Shown here one piece after another: positions 20,938 through 29,558 of a stretch of DNA of 64,000 bases. Under the pieces are notes generated by a model that had not been told where the DNA came from, did not search any database, and saw nothing but the letters and a program-made list of their open reading frames with translations. Source of the DNA: Rhizobium brockwellii (GTDB taxonomy: Bacteria > Pseudomonadota > Alphaproteobacteria > Rhizobiales > Rhizobiaceae); the NCBI RefSeq assembly GCF_000769405.2, contig NZ_CP053439.1:2046001-2110000 (forward strand). The letters are read 5' to 3'. A program made the translations under genes and the position numbers. Numbering within the stretch: the first letter of the stretch is position 1; every line of letters starts with the position of its first letter.

Positions 20938-21465
20938 CTACATGATCATTTCGGCAAGGCCGCACACCGTGTTCCAGTTGCGCATCGTACCGACGCCGAT
21001 CCGCTTGGTCGATAGCGCCGAAAGCAGCTTGGATTGGCTCGGCTTGCCGGCGAAATCGATCCAGAGATCGCCGCCGACAACGGCGATGCGCTGTCCCTCC
21101 GTCATCAGCGGCTTCAGCGCCTCCACCTTCTTCGGGTCGACGGGCAGCCGCATCACCCGGACGATGACCTGGTCGCCATTGCCGTCCTTGAAGGGATTGG
21201 TGCTGCAAAGCGCCATCCAGGTGCAGTCGCTGCGCACGATGATGTCGACATGTTTGCCGAATTTTTCTTCAAAGCCCTCTTCCAGGGTTACTTCGAGTTC
21301 GTGCGGCCGCATATCATCGGCCTCGAAGACGAGATTGCCTGTGGAAACCAGCGTGCGCGGCTCGCGATAGCCGAGCTCTTCGGCAAGGGCGCGCAAATCC
21401 TGCATGATGACGCGGCGATCGGGCGTCAGGACAATGCTGTGCAGAAGGGCGATGAAGGTGCTCAT
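20938..21465 (-). CDS. DUF1697 domain-containing protein
   Basis: A 175-residue protein of the DUF1697 family. It begins MSTFIALLHSIVLTPDRRVIMQDLRALAEELGYREPRTLVSTGNLVF, which fits the family pattern (phosphopantetheine-adenylyltransferase-like ferredoxin fold), and ends with RNWNTVCGLAEM. Its molecular role is unknown. The ATG at 21465 lies 5 bases past the stop of yidD, so the two are co-transcribed. Confidence 0.85.
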   Translation of the reverse strand: MSTFIALLHSIVLTPDRRVIMQDLRALAEELGYREPRTLVSTGNLVFEADDMRPHELEVTLEEGFEEKFGKHVDIIVRSDCTWMALCSTNPFKDGNGDQVIVRVMRLPVDPKKVEALKPLMTEGQRIAVVGGDLWIDFAGKPSQSKLLSALSTKRIGVGTMRNWNTVCGLAEMIM

Positions 21466-21470
21466 GGCGC

Positions 21471-21875
21471 TCACCCTTTCTTGCGTCCAAGGGTGAAATA
21501 GCGCCACGGGGTCCACCAGCGGAAGCCGTCGCCGAGTATTTCCGGCACCTGGTCGAGGCCGCTGGTGCCGCCCGGACCGCAGCGACCGACGCGAAACAGC
21601 GTCATCCAGCCGCCGGCCCACAGGCCGTGGCGGGCGATCGACTCGTAGCCATATTCGGAGCAGGTCGGGATATGGCGGCAGGAATTGCCGACAAAGCCGG
21701 ACAGCGTCAGCTGGTAGAGGCGGATCAGACCCATGCCGAGCAGGCGGTCGGGAGTCTTGCGGAAAGGACCGGTATAATTGCGGGAAGTGTGTGCGGCCTT
21801 TTCAAGCGGCTTGTCCGATCCGGCGGCGCCACCGTCGTCCTCATCGTCAGCCTGCTGGGCGCAGAACTCGCACAT
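21471..21875 (-). CDS. yidD: Membrane protein insertion efficiency factor YidD
   Basis: A 134-residue member of the YidD family, small membrane-associated proteins that help YidC-dependent insertion. The core LIRLYQLTLSGFVGNSCRHIPTCSEYGYESIARHGLWAGGWMTLFRVGRCGP carries the conserved Cys residues and the CSxYxxxAI-type motif. The N-terminal 38 residues are an acidic extension with CxxC (MCEFCAQQADDEDD). It is located downstream of the NifU-like gene (gap of 5 bases) rather than the classical rnpA-yidC cluster, which is normal in rhizobia. Confidence 0.93.
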   Translation of the reverse strand: MCEFCAQQADDEDDGGAAGSDKPLEKAAHTSRNYTGPFRKTPDRLLGMGLIRLYQLTLSGFVGNSCRHIPTCSEYGYESIARHGLWAGGWMTLFRVGRCGPGGTSGLDQVPEILGDGFRWWTPWRYFTLGRKKG

Positions 21876-21880
21876 GTCAG

Positions 21881-22327
21881 TTACGCCTCGACAAATTCCG
21901 CCCGTTTCGCCTCGATCTGCCCGATCGCATCGACGACCGCATCGAAGGTCAGCATCGTCGAAGCATGGCGCGCCTTGTAGTCCCGCACCGGCAGCAGATA
22001 GCGCATGTCTTCGAAGCGTCCCTGAGGCCCCGCTCCATCCGCCTTCAACATGGCGAGCATGTCCTGGCGTGCCTGGCGCAATTCGCCCGACGTGGCGCCG
22101 ACCACATGGCGGGCCATGATCGAGGACGAGGCCTGGCCGAGCGCGCAGGCCTTCACGTCATGGGCAAAGCCGGTCACGGTGTCGCCATCCATCTTCAGCC
22201 AGATCCGCACCTTCGAGCCGCAGAGCTTGGAATAGGCCTGGGCGCTGGCATCGGCATCGTCAAGCGCGCCGGTCAACGGAATATTGCCGGCGAACTCGAG
22301 GATTTTGCTGTTGTAGATATCGTCCAT
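21881..22327 (-). CDS. NifU/IscU-like iron-sulfur cluster scaffold protein
   Basis: A 148-residue protein of the IscU/SufU-like scaffold family. The conserved cysteines appear in YSKLCGSKVRIWLKMDGDTV (usually PxCGD) and VKACALGQASSSIMA; the third usual Cys lies in a region reading RYLLPVRDYKARHAS, where the Cys is replaced (typically 'RxxCxxL'). It therefore resembles the SufU-like subset common in Alphaproteobacteria in which the last ligand is lost. I chose the ATG at 22327 (MDDIYNSKILEFAGNIP). It heads the yidD/DUF1697 cluster. Confidence 0.85.
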   Translation of the reverse strand: MDDIYNSKILEFAGNIPLTGALDDADASAQAYSKLCGSKVRIWLKMDGDTVTGFAHDVKACALGQASSSIMARHVVGATSGELRQARQDMLAMLKADGAGPQGRFEDMRYLLPVRDYKARHASTMLTFDAVVDAIGQIEAKRAEFVEA

Positions 22328-22634
22328 GCTGGATTTCCGCTCCAAAATCACTGCGGATCGGCCTTTATGGGGGCGTTATTGTCATCAAAACAAAAAACAC
22401 ACCGTGTCGTCTGAGGATACTTACATACGATGGCCGTCTTCCTATATGTATGTCGTTCGAAGGCCATTAAAATGCAATGGCCTCGTGTAAGTTTGATTGG
22501 GAAACCGTGCCGGACGGGCTGAACTTGCCCTGAAAGCCCCGGAGCCTGCCAAAGGTGCATGAATTCCCGCATGGGATTGACCAGTGGCGATTCCGACAGA
22601 TCGGTCCGCGGTGCGGACCAGGAGACCATTGTTC

Positions 22635-23249
22635 ATGGACGCCATCGTAAAGAATTTTCCGCAGACGAACCGCGACTCGGATCGCCCCTCCCAGCAGGAG
22701 GCGGAGGAAGCCGTTCGCGTCCTGTTACGCTGGGCCGGTGACGACCCGACGCGTGAAGGCCTGCTCGAAACGCCGGCCCGCGTCGTCAAATCGTACCGCG
22801 AGCTTTTTTCCGGTTACGACATGGCGGCGGAAGACGTGCTCGGCCGCACCTTCGAGGAAGTCGCCGGTTACGACGACATGGTCCTCGTCAAGGACATTCC
22901 GTTCTATTCGCATTGCGAACACCACATGGTGCCGATCATCGGCAAGGCCCACGTCGCCTACATGCCGGACGGGCGTGTGCTCGGCCTGTCGAAGATTGCC
23001 CGTGTCGTTGAGATCTATGGCCGCCGCCTGCAGACGCAGGAAACGATGACCGCGCAGATCGCCCGGGCAATCGACGATACGCTGCATCCGCGCGGTGTCG
23101 CGGTGTTGATCGAAGCCGAACACATGTGCATGGCGATGCGCGGCGTTCAGAAGCAGGGCTCGACCACGTTGACGACCACCTTTACGGGAACGTTCAAGAC
23201 CGAGCCGGCCGATCAGGCCCGTTTCATGACTATGGTGCGGAGCCGCTGA
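22635..23249 (+). CDS. folE: GTP cyclohydrolase I
   Basis: A 204-residue homodecameric enzyme converting GTP to 7,8-dihydroneopterin triphosphate, the first step of folate synthesis. The zinc ligands are visible in [11 protein letters not shown] and [36 protein letters not shown] and STLTTTFTG complete the active-site region. I chose the ATG at 22635; an upstream open frame to 22584 is unrelated. hisI follows 25 bases later, so the two cyclohydrolase genes likely share a transcript. The 280-bp leader is AT-richer (22380-22500) and presumably holds promoters for folE and the divergent NifU-like gene. Confidence 0.97.
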   Translation: MDAIVKNFPQTNRDSDRPSQQEAEEAVRVLLRWAGDDPTREGLLETPARVVKSYRELFSGYDMAAEDVLGRTFEEVAGYDDMVLVKDIPFYSHCEHHMVPIIGKAHVAYMPDGRVLGLSKIARVVEIYGRRLQTQETMTAQIARAIDDTLHPRGVAVLIEAEHMCMAMRGVQKQGSTTLTTTFTGTFKTEPADQARFMTMVRSR

Positions 23250-23274
23250 TACCGGCTCCCTCAGGAGGGCCGCG

Positions 23275-23727
23275 ATGAGTCAACTGATCTTCAATCAACC
23301 ATCCGAGGACAAGTCGGCGTTGGAAGACGCCGGCGATTTTACGCCGCGTTTCGACGACCGCGGTCTGATCACCGCGATCGTCACCGACGCCGGCGACGGC
23401 GAGTTGCTGATGGTGGCGCACATGAATGCCCAGGCGCTGGCGCTGACCATCCAGACTGGCACAGCGCATTATTTCAGCCGTTCGCGCGGCAAGCTTTGGA
23501 AGAAGGGCGAAACGTCAGGCAATCTCCAGACGGTGAAGGAAATCCGCACCGATTGCGATCAGGACGCCATCTGGCTGAAGGTCGAGGTCGCCGGCCACGA
23601 CGCCACCTGTCACACCGGCCGCCGCTCCTGCTTCTACCGGACGATCACCCTTCAGGACGGGAAGCCGATGCTTGAGATCATCGATGACGAGCTTCAATTC
23701 GATCCCGCGGACGTCTACGGAAAATAG
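23275..23727 (+). CDS. hisI: Phosphoribosyl-AMP cyclohydrolase
   Basis: A 150-residue HisI of the stand-alone type (no HisE fusion), opening the adenine ring of phosphoribosyl-AMP in histidine synthesis. Conserved blocks are [51 protein letters not shown] (Mg/Zn site) and [11 protein letters not shown]. An AGGAGG-type site lies just before the ATG, next to the folE stop. Confidence 0.97.
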   Translation: MSQLIFNQPSEDKSALEDAGDFTPRFDDRGLITAIVTDAGDGELLMVAHMNAQALALTIQTGTAHYFSRSRGKLWKKGETSGNLQTVKEIRTDCDQDAIWLKVEVAGHDATCHTGRRSCFYRTITLQDGKPMLEIIDDELQFDPADVYGK

Positions 23728-23837
23728 GGCGACTTCCCCGGCATTTGCCCCTTATTGCGCCAAGAACCGTCTCTATATACCATTTGGAAACTGATCGGGC
23801 AGACTATCAGGAACCAAGTGTTGGGAGGGGTATCGCC

Positions 23838-24800
23838 ATGCTGAGCTGGAGTTTGCATCGTCAAAGCTCTGAAGGCGAAGGTGCCGGTTCCGGCATGTCG
23901 ACCACACTCGAGACGATCCCGCCTCCCCCGCCCGTCAAGAAAATCAAGATCGCGCTGGCGCTCGGCGGCGGCGCTGCCCGCGGCTGGGCTCATATCGGCG
24001 TGCTGCGCGCCCTCGATGAGGCAAAGGTCGAGATCGGCATGATTGCCGGCACCTCGATCGGCGCGCTGGTCGGCGGCTGCTATCTCGCCGGCAAACTCGA
24101 TGAACTCGAAAGCTTCGCGCGCTCGCTGACGATGCGCCGCATCGCAAGTCTCCTCGACCTCACCATCGGCGGCAGCGGCCTGTTTGGTGGCATGCGGCTG
24201 ACCAAGCGCATGCAGGAACATCTCGAAGGTCTGAACGTCGAGGATCTCGACCGGCCGTTCGTCGCGGTCGCGGCCGAGGTTAATACCGGTCACGAGGTCT
24301 GGATCGCCAATGGTTCGCTGATTACGGCGCTGCGCGCCTCCTATGCCCTGCCCGGCATCTTCGAGCCAGTGCGCAGCAATCACCGCACGCTGGTCGACGG
24401 GGCGCTGGTCAATCCCGTCCCCGTCTCCGTCTGCCGCGCCTACGAGCAGCCGCTCGTCGTCGCCGTCAATCTCAATTACGATCTCTACGGCCGCTCGGCC
24501 GTCGTCCGGCACAATGCCAGCCTCTCTCCGCAGGAAGTGCAGAAGCAGGAAGAGGCGCCCTATGCGCGCCTCGGTATGACCGGCGTCATGGTGCAGGCCT
24601 TCAACATTATCCAGGATAGGATCGCCCGCGCCCGCCTTGCCGGCGACCCACCGGATATTTCACTGCAGCCGCGTCTCAGCTATATCGGCCTTTCCGAATT
24701 CCACCGGGCTGGCGAAGCGATCGAACGCGGCTACGAGGAAGCCAGAGCCCGGCTCCCCGAGATCAAGCGCATGCAGGAAGTCTACGCCAGCCACCCCTGA
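23838..24800 (+). CDS. Patatin-like phospholipase family protein (RssA-like)
   Basis: A 320-residue cytosolic patatin-like hydrolase. The oxyanion-hole motif LALGGGAARGWAHIGVL, the serine nucleophile in GTSIGALVG, and the aspartate in VDGALVNPVP are all present, so a Ser-Asp dyad lipid acyl hydrolase is likely. The first 35 residues are a Pro-rich extension (ETIPPPPPVKK). GGGAGGGG precedes the ATG at 23838. It lies alone between hisI and a convergent CBS gene. Confidence 0.9.
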   Translation: MLSWSLHRQSSEGEGAGSGMSTTLETIPPPPPVKKIKIALALGGGAARGWAHIGVLRALDEAKVEIGMIAGTSIGALVGGCYLAGKLDELESFARSLTMRRIASLLDLTIGGSGLFGGMRLTKRMQEHLEGLNVEDLDRPFVAVAAEVNTGHEVWIANGSLITALRASYALPGIFEPVRSNHRTLVDGALVNPVPVSVCRAYEQPLVVAVNLNYDLYGRSAVVRHNASLSPQEVQKQEEAPYARLGMTGVMVQAFNIIQDRIARARLAGDPPDISLQPRLSYIGLSEFHRAGEAIERGYEEARARLPEIKRMQEVYASHP

Positions 24801-24869
24801 TGCAGGCCTTCCAAAAGCCTGCAGCGGTTTTGCCGCAAGGACATCGGTCAAGCACGGCCGGCGAAAACC

Positions 24870-25304
24870 TCAGCCGGCGATATAGGCCTTGATTTCCTCG
24901 GCCTCACGCTCGACTTCGGCGATACGCGATTTCACCACGTCACCGATCGAGATGATGCCGGCAAGCTTGCCATTGCTTTCCACCGGAACGTGACGGAAAC
25001 GGCGGCTGGTCATCAGCTCCATAAGCTCGTTGACGGTCGTATCCTCATTGCAGCGGTAGACCTTCGCGGTCATGACCTGGGCCAGCGACTGGTCGAGGCC
25101 TTCCTTGCCGTGTTTGGCGATCGCATGCACGAGATCGCGCTCGGTGAACATGCCCGAAATCCTGTTCTCCATGCCGACGACGACGATGGCGCCGATCTTC
25201 TTCTTGCTGAGGATGGTGGCCGCCTGGGCGACGGTGGTGCTCGGCCCGGCAGTGATGACGTCCCTGCCCTTCAGATCGAGAATTGCTTTGACTGAACTGG
25301 TCAT
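24870..25304 (-). CDS. CBS domain-containing protein
   Basis: A 144-residue protein made of a CBS pair (Bateman module): VITAGPSTTVAQAATILSKKKIGAIVVV and VYRCNEDTTVNELMELMTSRRFRHVPVESNGKLAGIISIGDVVK. Such stand-alone modules bind adenosyl nucleotides and act as energy-state sensors. The C-terminal helix ends EVEREAEEIKAYIAG. The partner is unknown. A GGAGG-type site is present before the ATG at 25304. Confidence 0.92.
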   Translation of the reverse strand: MTSSVKAILDLKGRDVITAGPSTTVAQAATILSKKKIGAIVVVGMENRISGMFTERDLVHAIAKHGKEGLDQSLAQVMTAKVYRCNEDTTVNELMELMTSRRFRHVPVESNGKLAGIISIGDVVKSRIAEVEREAEEIKAYIAG

Positions 25305-25395
25305 TCGAACCTCCTATGTCCGTGAAACACTTGTCACAGGCATCCGCGGCGGTTTCTCCCCCCATCGCGGATAGGTAGATCGTGCACTGCCCGGC

Positions 25396-26187
25396 TCAGG
25401 ATTGCAACACATCCTTCTCGGTTCCGTCAGGTTCCATCACCGGCGGGTGCGGCGCCCGATCAAACAGCGAAAACAGCAAGAAGCCGAAGACGAAGCCGCC
25501 GATATGCGCGTCCCAGGCAATCGCCTGGTCGCTGTCGCCGACGAGCGGGATGCCGACCGCAATCAGCGCGTTGCCGACCAGCCAGAGCAGCATGAAGATG
25601 ACGACGGTGCGGCTCTTCAACGCCTCGACGATGGAAAGCCGGGGGTTGAGATGCGCAGGCAGCATCGGCCGCCGTTCGGCCGGAAAGGCGAATCGGCAAG
25701 CGGCGCCCATCAGCCCGGAGATGACGCCCGACGCACCGATCAGAAGCGTCACGTCCCCCCAGTTCAGGACCGCGTGCAGGGCGGCGGACGCGACAGCGGA
25801 AAAAACCCAGAAGAGCACGAAACGCAGCGTCCCGATGCGGCGCACGACTGGCGCGCCGAAGGCCATCAGCCAGAAGGCGTTGAAGAGGATATGCTGGACG
25901 CTGCCGTGCAGCAGAGAATAGGTGACGGGCGTCCAGAATAGCTCCGGCCCCTGCTGCGACAGCGGAATCACATAGCGGGCAGGAACGAAGCCGAAAGTGA
26001 AGAACAGCCAGTTCAGCGCATCGTCGGAGAGCAGGAGCTCCTGCACCGCATAGATGATGGCTAACAGGCAAAGGCTGAAGAACAGTGCCGGTGGAAGGTT
26101 GAAGACCGGTTCGCGCGGTGGCCGTGCCGGCGGCTGGACCTCGGGAGGTTCGGGCGCCTTGTGCGGCTCGGCCGACTGCTCATTCAT
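25396..26187 (-). CDS. Rhomboid family intramembrane serine protease
   Basis: A 263-residue rhomboid with a Pro-rich cytosolic N-terminus (residues 1-33) and six hydrophobic segments. The catalytic dyad is S153 in GASGVISG and H228 in WDAHIGGFVFGF; the upstream HGSVQHILFNAFWLMAFG (rhomboid HxxxN-type motif) is also conserved. It likely cleaves membrane proteins within the bilayer; the substrates are unknown. I chose the ATG at 26187; upstream lies an intrinsic terminator (26234-26264), so either a small RNA or a leader ends just before this gene. Confidence 0.92.
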   Translation of the reverse strand: MNEQSAEPHKAPEPPEVQPPARPPREPVFNLPPALFFSLCLLAIIYAVQELLLSDDALNWLFFTFGFVPARYVIPLSQQGPELFWTPVTYSLLHGSVQHILFNAFWLMAFGAPVVRRIGTLRFVLFWVFSAVASAALHAVLNWGDVTLLIGASGVISGLMGAACRFAFPAERRPMLPAHLNPRLSIVEALKSRTVVIFMLLWLVGNALIAVGIPLVGDSDQAIAWDAHIGGFVFGFLLFSLFDRAPHPPVMEPDGTEKDVLQS

Positions 26188-26233
26188 CTGTGTTTCGCCT
26201 CGTTGAGGCCACAGCCATACAGGAGCGACTGTC

Positions 26234-26264
26234 AAAAAAAAAGCCGTCCGAAGGGTCGGACGGC
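26234..26264 (-). terminator. Strong intrinsic terminator upstream of the rhomboid gene
   Basis: On the minus strand an 8-bp stem (GCCGTCCG/CGGACGGC, 26243-26264) with a 6-base loop is followed by nine T residues. No protein gene ends here: the next gene on this strand starts at 26187, and 26265-26481 is non-coding. It therefore terminates a short RNA or a leader. Confidence 0.85.
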
Positions 26265-26400
26265 ATACCGGGAGCTCCAGGAAAAGACCTCGGCCCGAGC
26301 AGGTTGTGCTGAACTTCGAAAGTCGAAGTGATGGCAGGACAGTCTCACGACAGGCATCGCATCTCAACCGAAACCATCTCTTAACCTTAACCGCCGTGAT
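26234..26400 (-). ncRNA. Candidate small RNA or attenuated leader
   Basis: The non-coding minus-strand segment ahead of the rhomboid gene has a perfect 7-bp hairpin (ACTTCGA/TCGAAGT, 26313-26329), a GGAGCTCC palindrome (26271-26278) and the U9 terminator (26234-26264). This is the layout of a trans-acting small RNA or of a terminated mRNA leader. The 5' end is not determined; 26400 is only a rough limit, and I could not recognise a clean promoter or a known RNA family. Confidence 0.45.
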
Positions 26401-26481
26401 TTGGCATGAAATCCGCAAGGTAGAGCCTGTAAGGGCAATGACTGCCCGAAAATGCTCCGGAATGGGACAGGTTGGTGTGAA

Positions 26482-27096
26482 ATGCGTGTGCAAACGACCA
26501 TCGAAATTTTTGATTATTGGAACCGTATCCGCGGCGCTGCCGATGCACCGCTGAAATCACAGGTCGAACCCTCCGCCGTCCCTCACCTGCTCCAGAGTCT
26601 GTTCATTCTTGAGAGGCGCGAGGGTGGAGACATCGGTTTCCGACTCGCCGGCACCCGCATCTGCGATCTCTTCGGGCGTGACCTGCGCGGCGAACGCTTT
26701 TCGTCTCTCTGGGCAAATGGTCAGCTCGCCGACATCGAACGCACGGCGATGGGCGTCATGGACCATGCCATGCCGGCCCTGTTCAACGCCACCGGCTACA
26801 GCACTGTCGGTCATCAGGCCTCCTTCGAGATTATCATGATGCCGCTGCGTTCGCCGGACGGCGCCTGCGACCGGCTGCTCGGCGCGATCGCGCCAGCAGC
26901 GGCCGCGAGCTGGCTGGAGATCGTACCGCTCGAATTCCTGGCGCTCGACCGCAGCCGCCTGCTGCCCGGAAAATTCGACAAGCCAGCACCGGCCGAACTG
27001 CGCCCCATCAACAGGATCGTCGCTGGCAAAAGCATCCATTTCGGGCAGATCATGCGCCGCATGGTGTCGCAGCTGCTGAGTGTCGAGGCTCGCTGA
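26482..27096 (+). CDS. PAS domain-containing protein (PAS_5 type)
   Basis: A 204-residue protein matching the alphaproteobacterial PAS_5 family: FDYWNRIRGAADAPLKSQVEPSAVPHLLQSLFILER, FRLAGTRICDLFGRDLRGERFSSLW and GCDRLLGAI-like core strands. It is a sensory PAS module without an attached output domain, so it probably acts through a partner. I chose the ATG at 26482 (MRVQTTIEIF). It is followed 125 bases later by the PilZ gene, a tandem often seen in rhizobia, but the gap suggests separate promoters. Confidence 0.82.
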   Translation: MRVQTTIEIFDYWNRIRGAADAPLKSQVEPSAVPHLLQSLFILERREGGDIGFRLAGTRICDLFGRDLRGERFSSLWANGQLADIERTAMGVMDHAMPALFNATGYSTVGHQASFEIIMMPLRSPDGACDRLLGAIAPAAAASWLEIVPLEFLALDRSRLLPGKFDKPAPAELRPINRIVAGKSIHFGQIMRRMVSQLLSVEAR

Positions 27097-27220
27097 CGGT
27101 CCCACTTTAGGACATCGGGCATACTCGTTTTCCGCTATGTCGGGATTGGGTGAAACAACCTTCTGTTAATGGATTGTGGGTAAAGATCGGTCTCTGCGAT
27201 TTTCATGAAGAAGCCCTTTG

Positions 27221-27832
27221 ATGCACTCGTTCCAGCCAGCTCAGACGCAACGACCTGCGCCGCGCCCTGAACAGGGCGTTTTTCAGCGTGTGCCCATCAA
27301 TATGCAGGGCCGGCTGATGCTTGCGAACTACGAGGAATTCGAATGCATGGTGATCGACATGTCGCCTGGCGACATGTACGTCACCTGCCCCGGCCGGCCG
27401 CGCGCCAACGAACGTGTCGTCGCCTATATCGACCATCTCGGCCGCGTCGAAGGCTATGTCCAGACGATCGATGGCCGCGGTTTCACCATGTCGATCAATG
27501 CCACCGACCGGAAGCGCGAGAAACTCGCGGCCCAGCTCACCTGGCTTGCCAACAAGCACGAACTCGGCCTGCCCGAGGATCGCCGCCACGACCGTCTGAC
27601 GCCACGCGACACGAAGACCGATCTGACGCTTGAGGACGGCACGCGTTATTCCTGCCGCATCATGGACCTTTCGCTGTCGGGCGCTGCCGTCGACGTCGAA
27701 ATGCGCCCTTCGATCGGAACGGCGGTGCGGCTCGGCAACATGCGTGGTCGCGTCGTGCGCCACTTCGTCGAAGGCGTGGCAATCGAATTCCTGTCGATCC
27801 AGTCCCGCGAGACGCTGCGGGAATTCCTTTAA
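27221..27832 (+). CDS. PilZ domain-containing protein
   Basis: A 203-residue protein with two PilZ-like barrels. The C-terminal barrel has the c-di-GMP-type signature EDRRHDRLTPR followed by MDLSLSGAAVDVE (D/N-x-S-x-x-G). The N-terminal barrel (QRVPINMQGRLMLANYEEFECMVIDMSPGDMYVTCP) is degenerate. It likely senses cyclic di-GMP and modulates motility or envelope processes. Translation starts at the ATG at 27221; a TTG directly before it is in frame. Confidence 0.88.
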   Translation: MHSFQPAQTQRPAPRPEQGVFQRVPINMQGRLMLANYEEFECMVIDMSPGDMYVTCPGRPRANERVVAYIDHLGRVEGYVQTIDGRGFTMSINATDRKREKLAAQLTWLANKHELGLPEDRRHDRLTPRDTKTDLTLEDGTRYSCRIMDLSLSGAAVDVEMRPSIGTAVRLGNMRGRVVRHFVEGVAIEFLSIQSRETLREFL

Positions 27833-28209
27833 CCGCTGCTGAAAATGTTGCTGGCCTGCCGGGGATTCCATGGCGGGTACAATTCTCGACGCACTTCCAT
27901 CGAACGCGATCGCCAGGTCCTGTGCGCACCCGGTCAGGTCGTGTTGAAAAGCCGACACTTCACGGCAAGAGATTTGCAAGCGGCAACAAATCTGGCTTTG
28001 GAAAGCAAGCGCGAAACCCTGTCGCAAGTCGTTCCACCCAGTCGGTAAATAGCATTATGAGTGGAACAAGCTGCGACACCGATCGGCACCCAACCAGGTT
28101 GCGCAAAATTGTAGAGTGTTCTTGCGTCCGGGAATGCCTCGCCCTCGCCCGTCTTCCCTTCGTCAAGGATATAACGGATAAGGCCCGCCTCAACTCGAAA
28201 GACGCGCCC
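27833..28209. other. 377-bp gap with no recognised element
   Basis: I see no convincing gene, hairpin terminator or known repeat here. It must carry the promoter of the prolyl aminopeptidase gene. A frame open across the whole gap on the plus strand joins the peptidase but has no family-like sequence. Confidence 0.4.
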
Positions 28210-29175
28210 ATGTCAGCTCTCTATCCGGAAATCGAACCTTATGATCATGGTCTGCTCGACACGGGCGACGGCAACCTGATCTACTGGGAGGCCTGCGGCA
28301 ATCCGGCGGGCCGACCGGCGCTGGTGTTGCATGGCGGCCCTGGCTCCGGCTGTTCGACCGCGGCGCGCCGCTATTTCGATCCCGATGCCTATCGAATCAT
28401 TCTGTTCGATCAGCGCAATTGCGGCCGCAGCCTGCCGAGTGCTGCCGATCCCGAAACTGATCTCTCCCTCAACACCACCTGGCATCTCGTTGCCGATATC
28501 GAACGGCTGCGGGCCTGTCTCGGCATCGACACCTGGCTCCTTTTCGGCAATTCATGGGGTTCGACGCTGGCGCTAGCCTATGCCGAAACCCATCCGGAGC
28601 GCATCGCCGCGATCGTCCTGTCAGGCGTGACCACCACTCGGCGCTCGGAAATCGACTGGCTCTATGGCGGCATGGCGCCGCTCTTTCCGGAAGAATGGCA
28701 CCGTTTCCGCCAGGCGGTTCCTCCAGGCAGTCAGGGACGAGACGAGGACATGGTTGCCGCCTATCATCGTCTCCTCAACGATCCGGACCCGGAAACGCGC
28801 CTCAAGGCGGCGCGCGACTGGCATGACTGGGAGGCGGCCTCAATCCTGCTCGCCGATCCCCAAGGCCGGCCGCGCCGCTGGGCCGATCCGGCCTATTTGC
28901 TGACGCGGGCCCGCATCATCACCCACTACTGCAGCAAGGGCGCCTGGCTGGAGGACGGCCAGCTTTTGAAGAATGCCGCGCGGCTCACCGGCATTCCCGG
29001 TATCCTGCTGCAGGGAAGGTTCGACATCGAGGCGCCGCTCGTCACCGCCTGGGAACTCGCCCGCGCCTGGCCGCGAAGCGAGCTCAGCATCCTTCCGCAT
29101 GCTGCCCATTCCACCGCAAATCCCGGTATGAGCGCGGCGATTGCCGCCGCGACCGATCGATTCCGCGATATCTAG
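28210..29175 (+). CDS. pip: Prolyl aminopeptidase (proline iminopeptidase)
   Basis: A 321-residue alpha/beta hydrolase of peptidase family S33 that removes N-terminal proline. It carries HGGPGSGCS (oxyanion), FDQRNCGRS, the nucleophile in GNSWGS (S115), the acid in GRFD (D272) and the histidine in HAAHS (H300). The length and the LDTGDGNLIYWEACGNPAGRPAL start fit the family. The ATG at 28210 is preferred over far-upstream in-frame starts. Confidence 0.93.
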   Translation: MSALYPEIEPYDHGLLDTGDGNLIYWEACGNPAGRPALVLHGGPGSGCSTAARRYFDPDAYRIILFDQRNCGRSLPSAADPETDLSLNTTWHLVADIERLRACLGIDTWLLFGNSWGSTLALAYAETHPERIAAIVLSGVTTTRRSEIDWLYGGMAPLFPEEWHRFRQAVPPGSQGRDEDMVAAYHRLLNDPDPETRLKAARDWHDWEAASILLADPQGRPRRWADPAYLLTRARIITHYCSKGAWLEDGQLLKNAARLTGIPGILLQGRFDIEAPLVTAWELARAWPRSELSILPHAAHSTANPGMSAAIAAATDRFRDI

Positions 29176-29558
29176 CAAAAATAATTTTCCCGCCGGAATC
29201 GGCGATCTGAGCGATATTCTGCATTTGAGCCGGCCGAATCGGCCCATTCCGGCGGCATCGCCGGCCGGCTGCGCGCCGCTGCAGATCGCCGGCCGGCCGC
29301 TGAAATTTATCCGGCTCAACGAAAATTCTTAACATGCGGACGGCAACGCAGCGTTTTCGCGGGCGAAAGCCTTGTTGCGTGGATTACAATTTTAATCGAA
29401 TTCGCGACAAATCCGCGTCAAATTTTATGCGTATTCGAATCTGTTTTTAGCCAAGCTTTATCGGTATTTGAATCAACTAAGCCTCTAATTCTATTACGTA
29501 ATTTTGCGTGAGATAAAAACGTCTGTGCCATTGTCACCTCAACTTAGGGGAGACGGCA
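29176..29558. other. 383-bp intergenic region, GC-repeat then AT-rich
   Basis: The first part carries the direct repeat ATCGCCGGCCGGC at 29257 and 29285 within a CCGGCCG-rich block that can fold into several hairpins. From about 29390 to 29500 the sequence becomes AT-rich and probably holds the promoter of the cysteine peptidase gene. No coding frame is convincing. Confidence 0.4.

Noticed and set aside
26401..26416. Sigma-54-like element ahead of the PAS gene
   Set aside because: GG and GC are spaced 10 bases apart, but the second box reads CCGC rather than TTGC, so it is too weak to report as a promoter.
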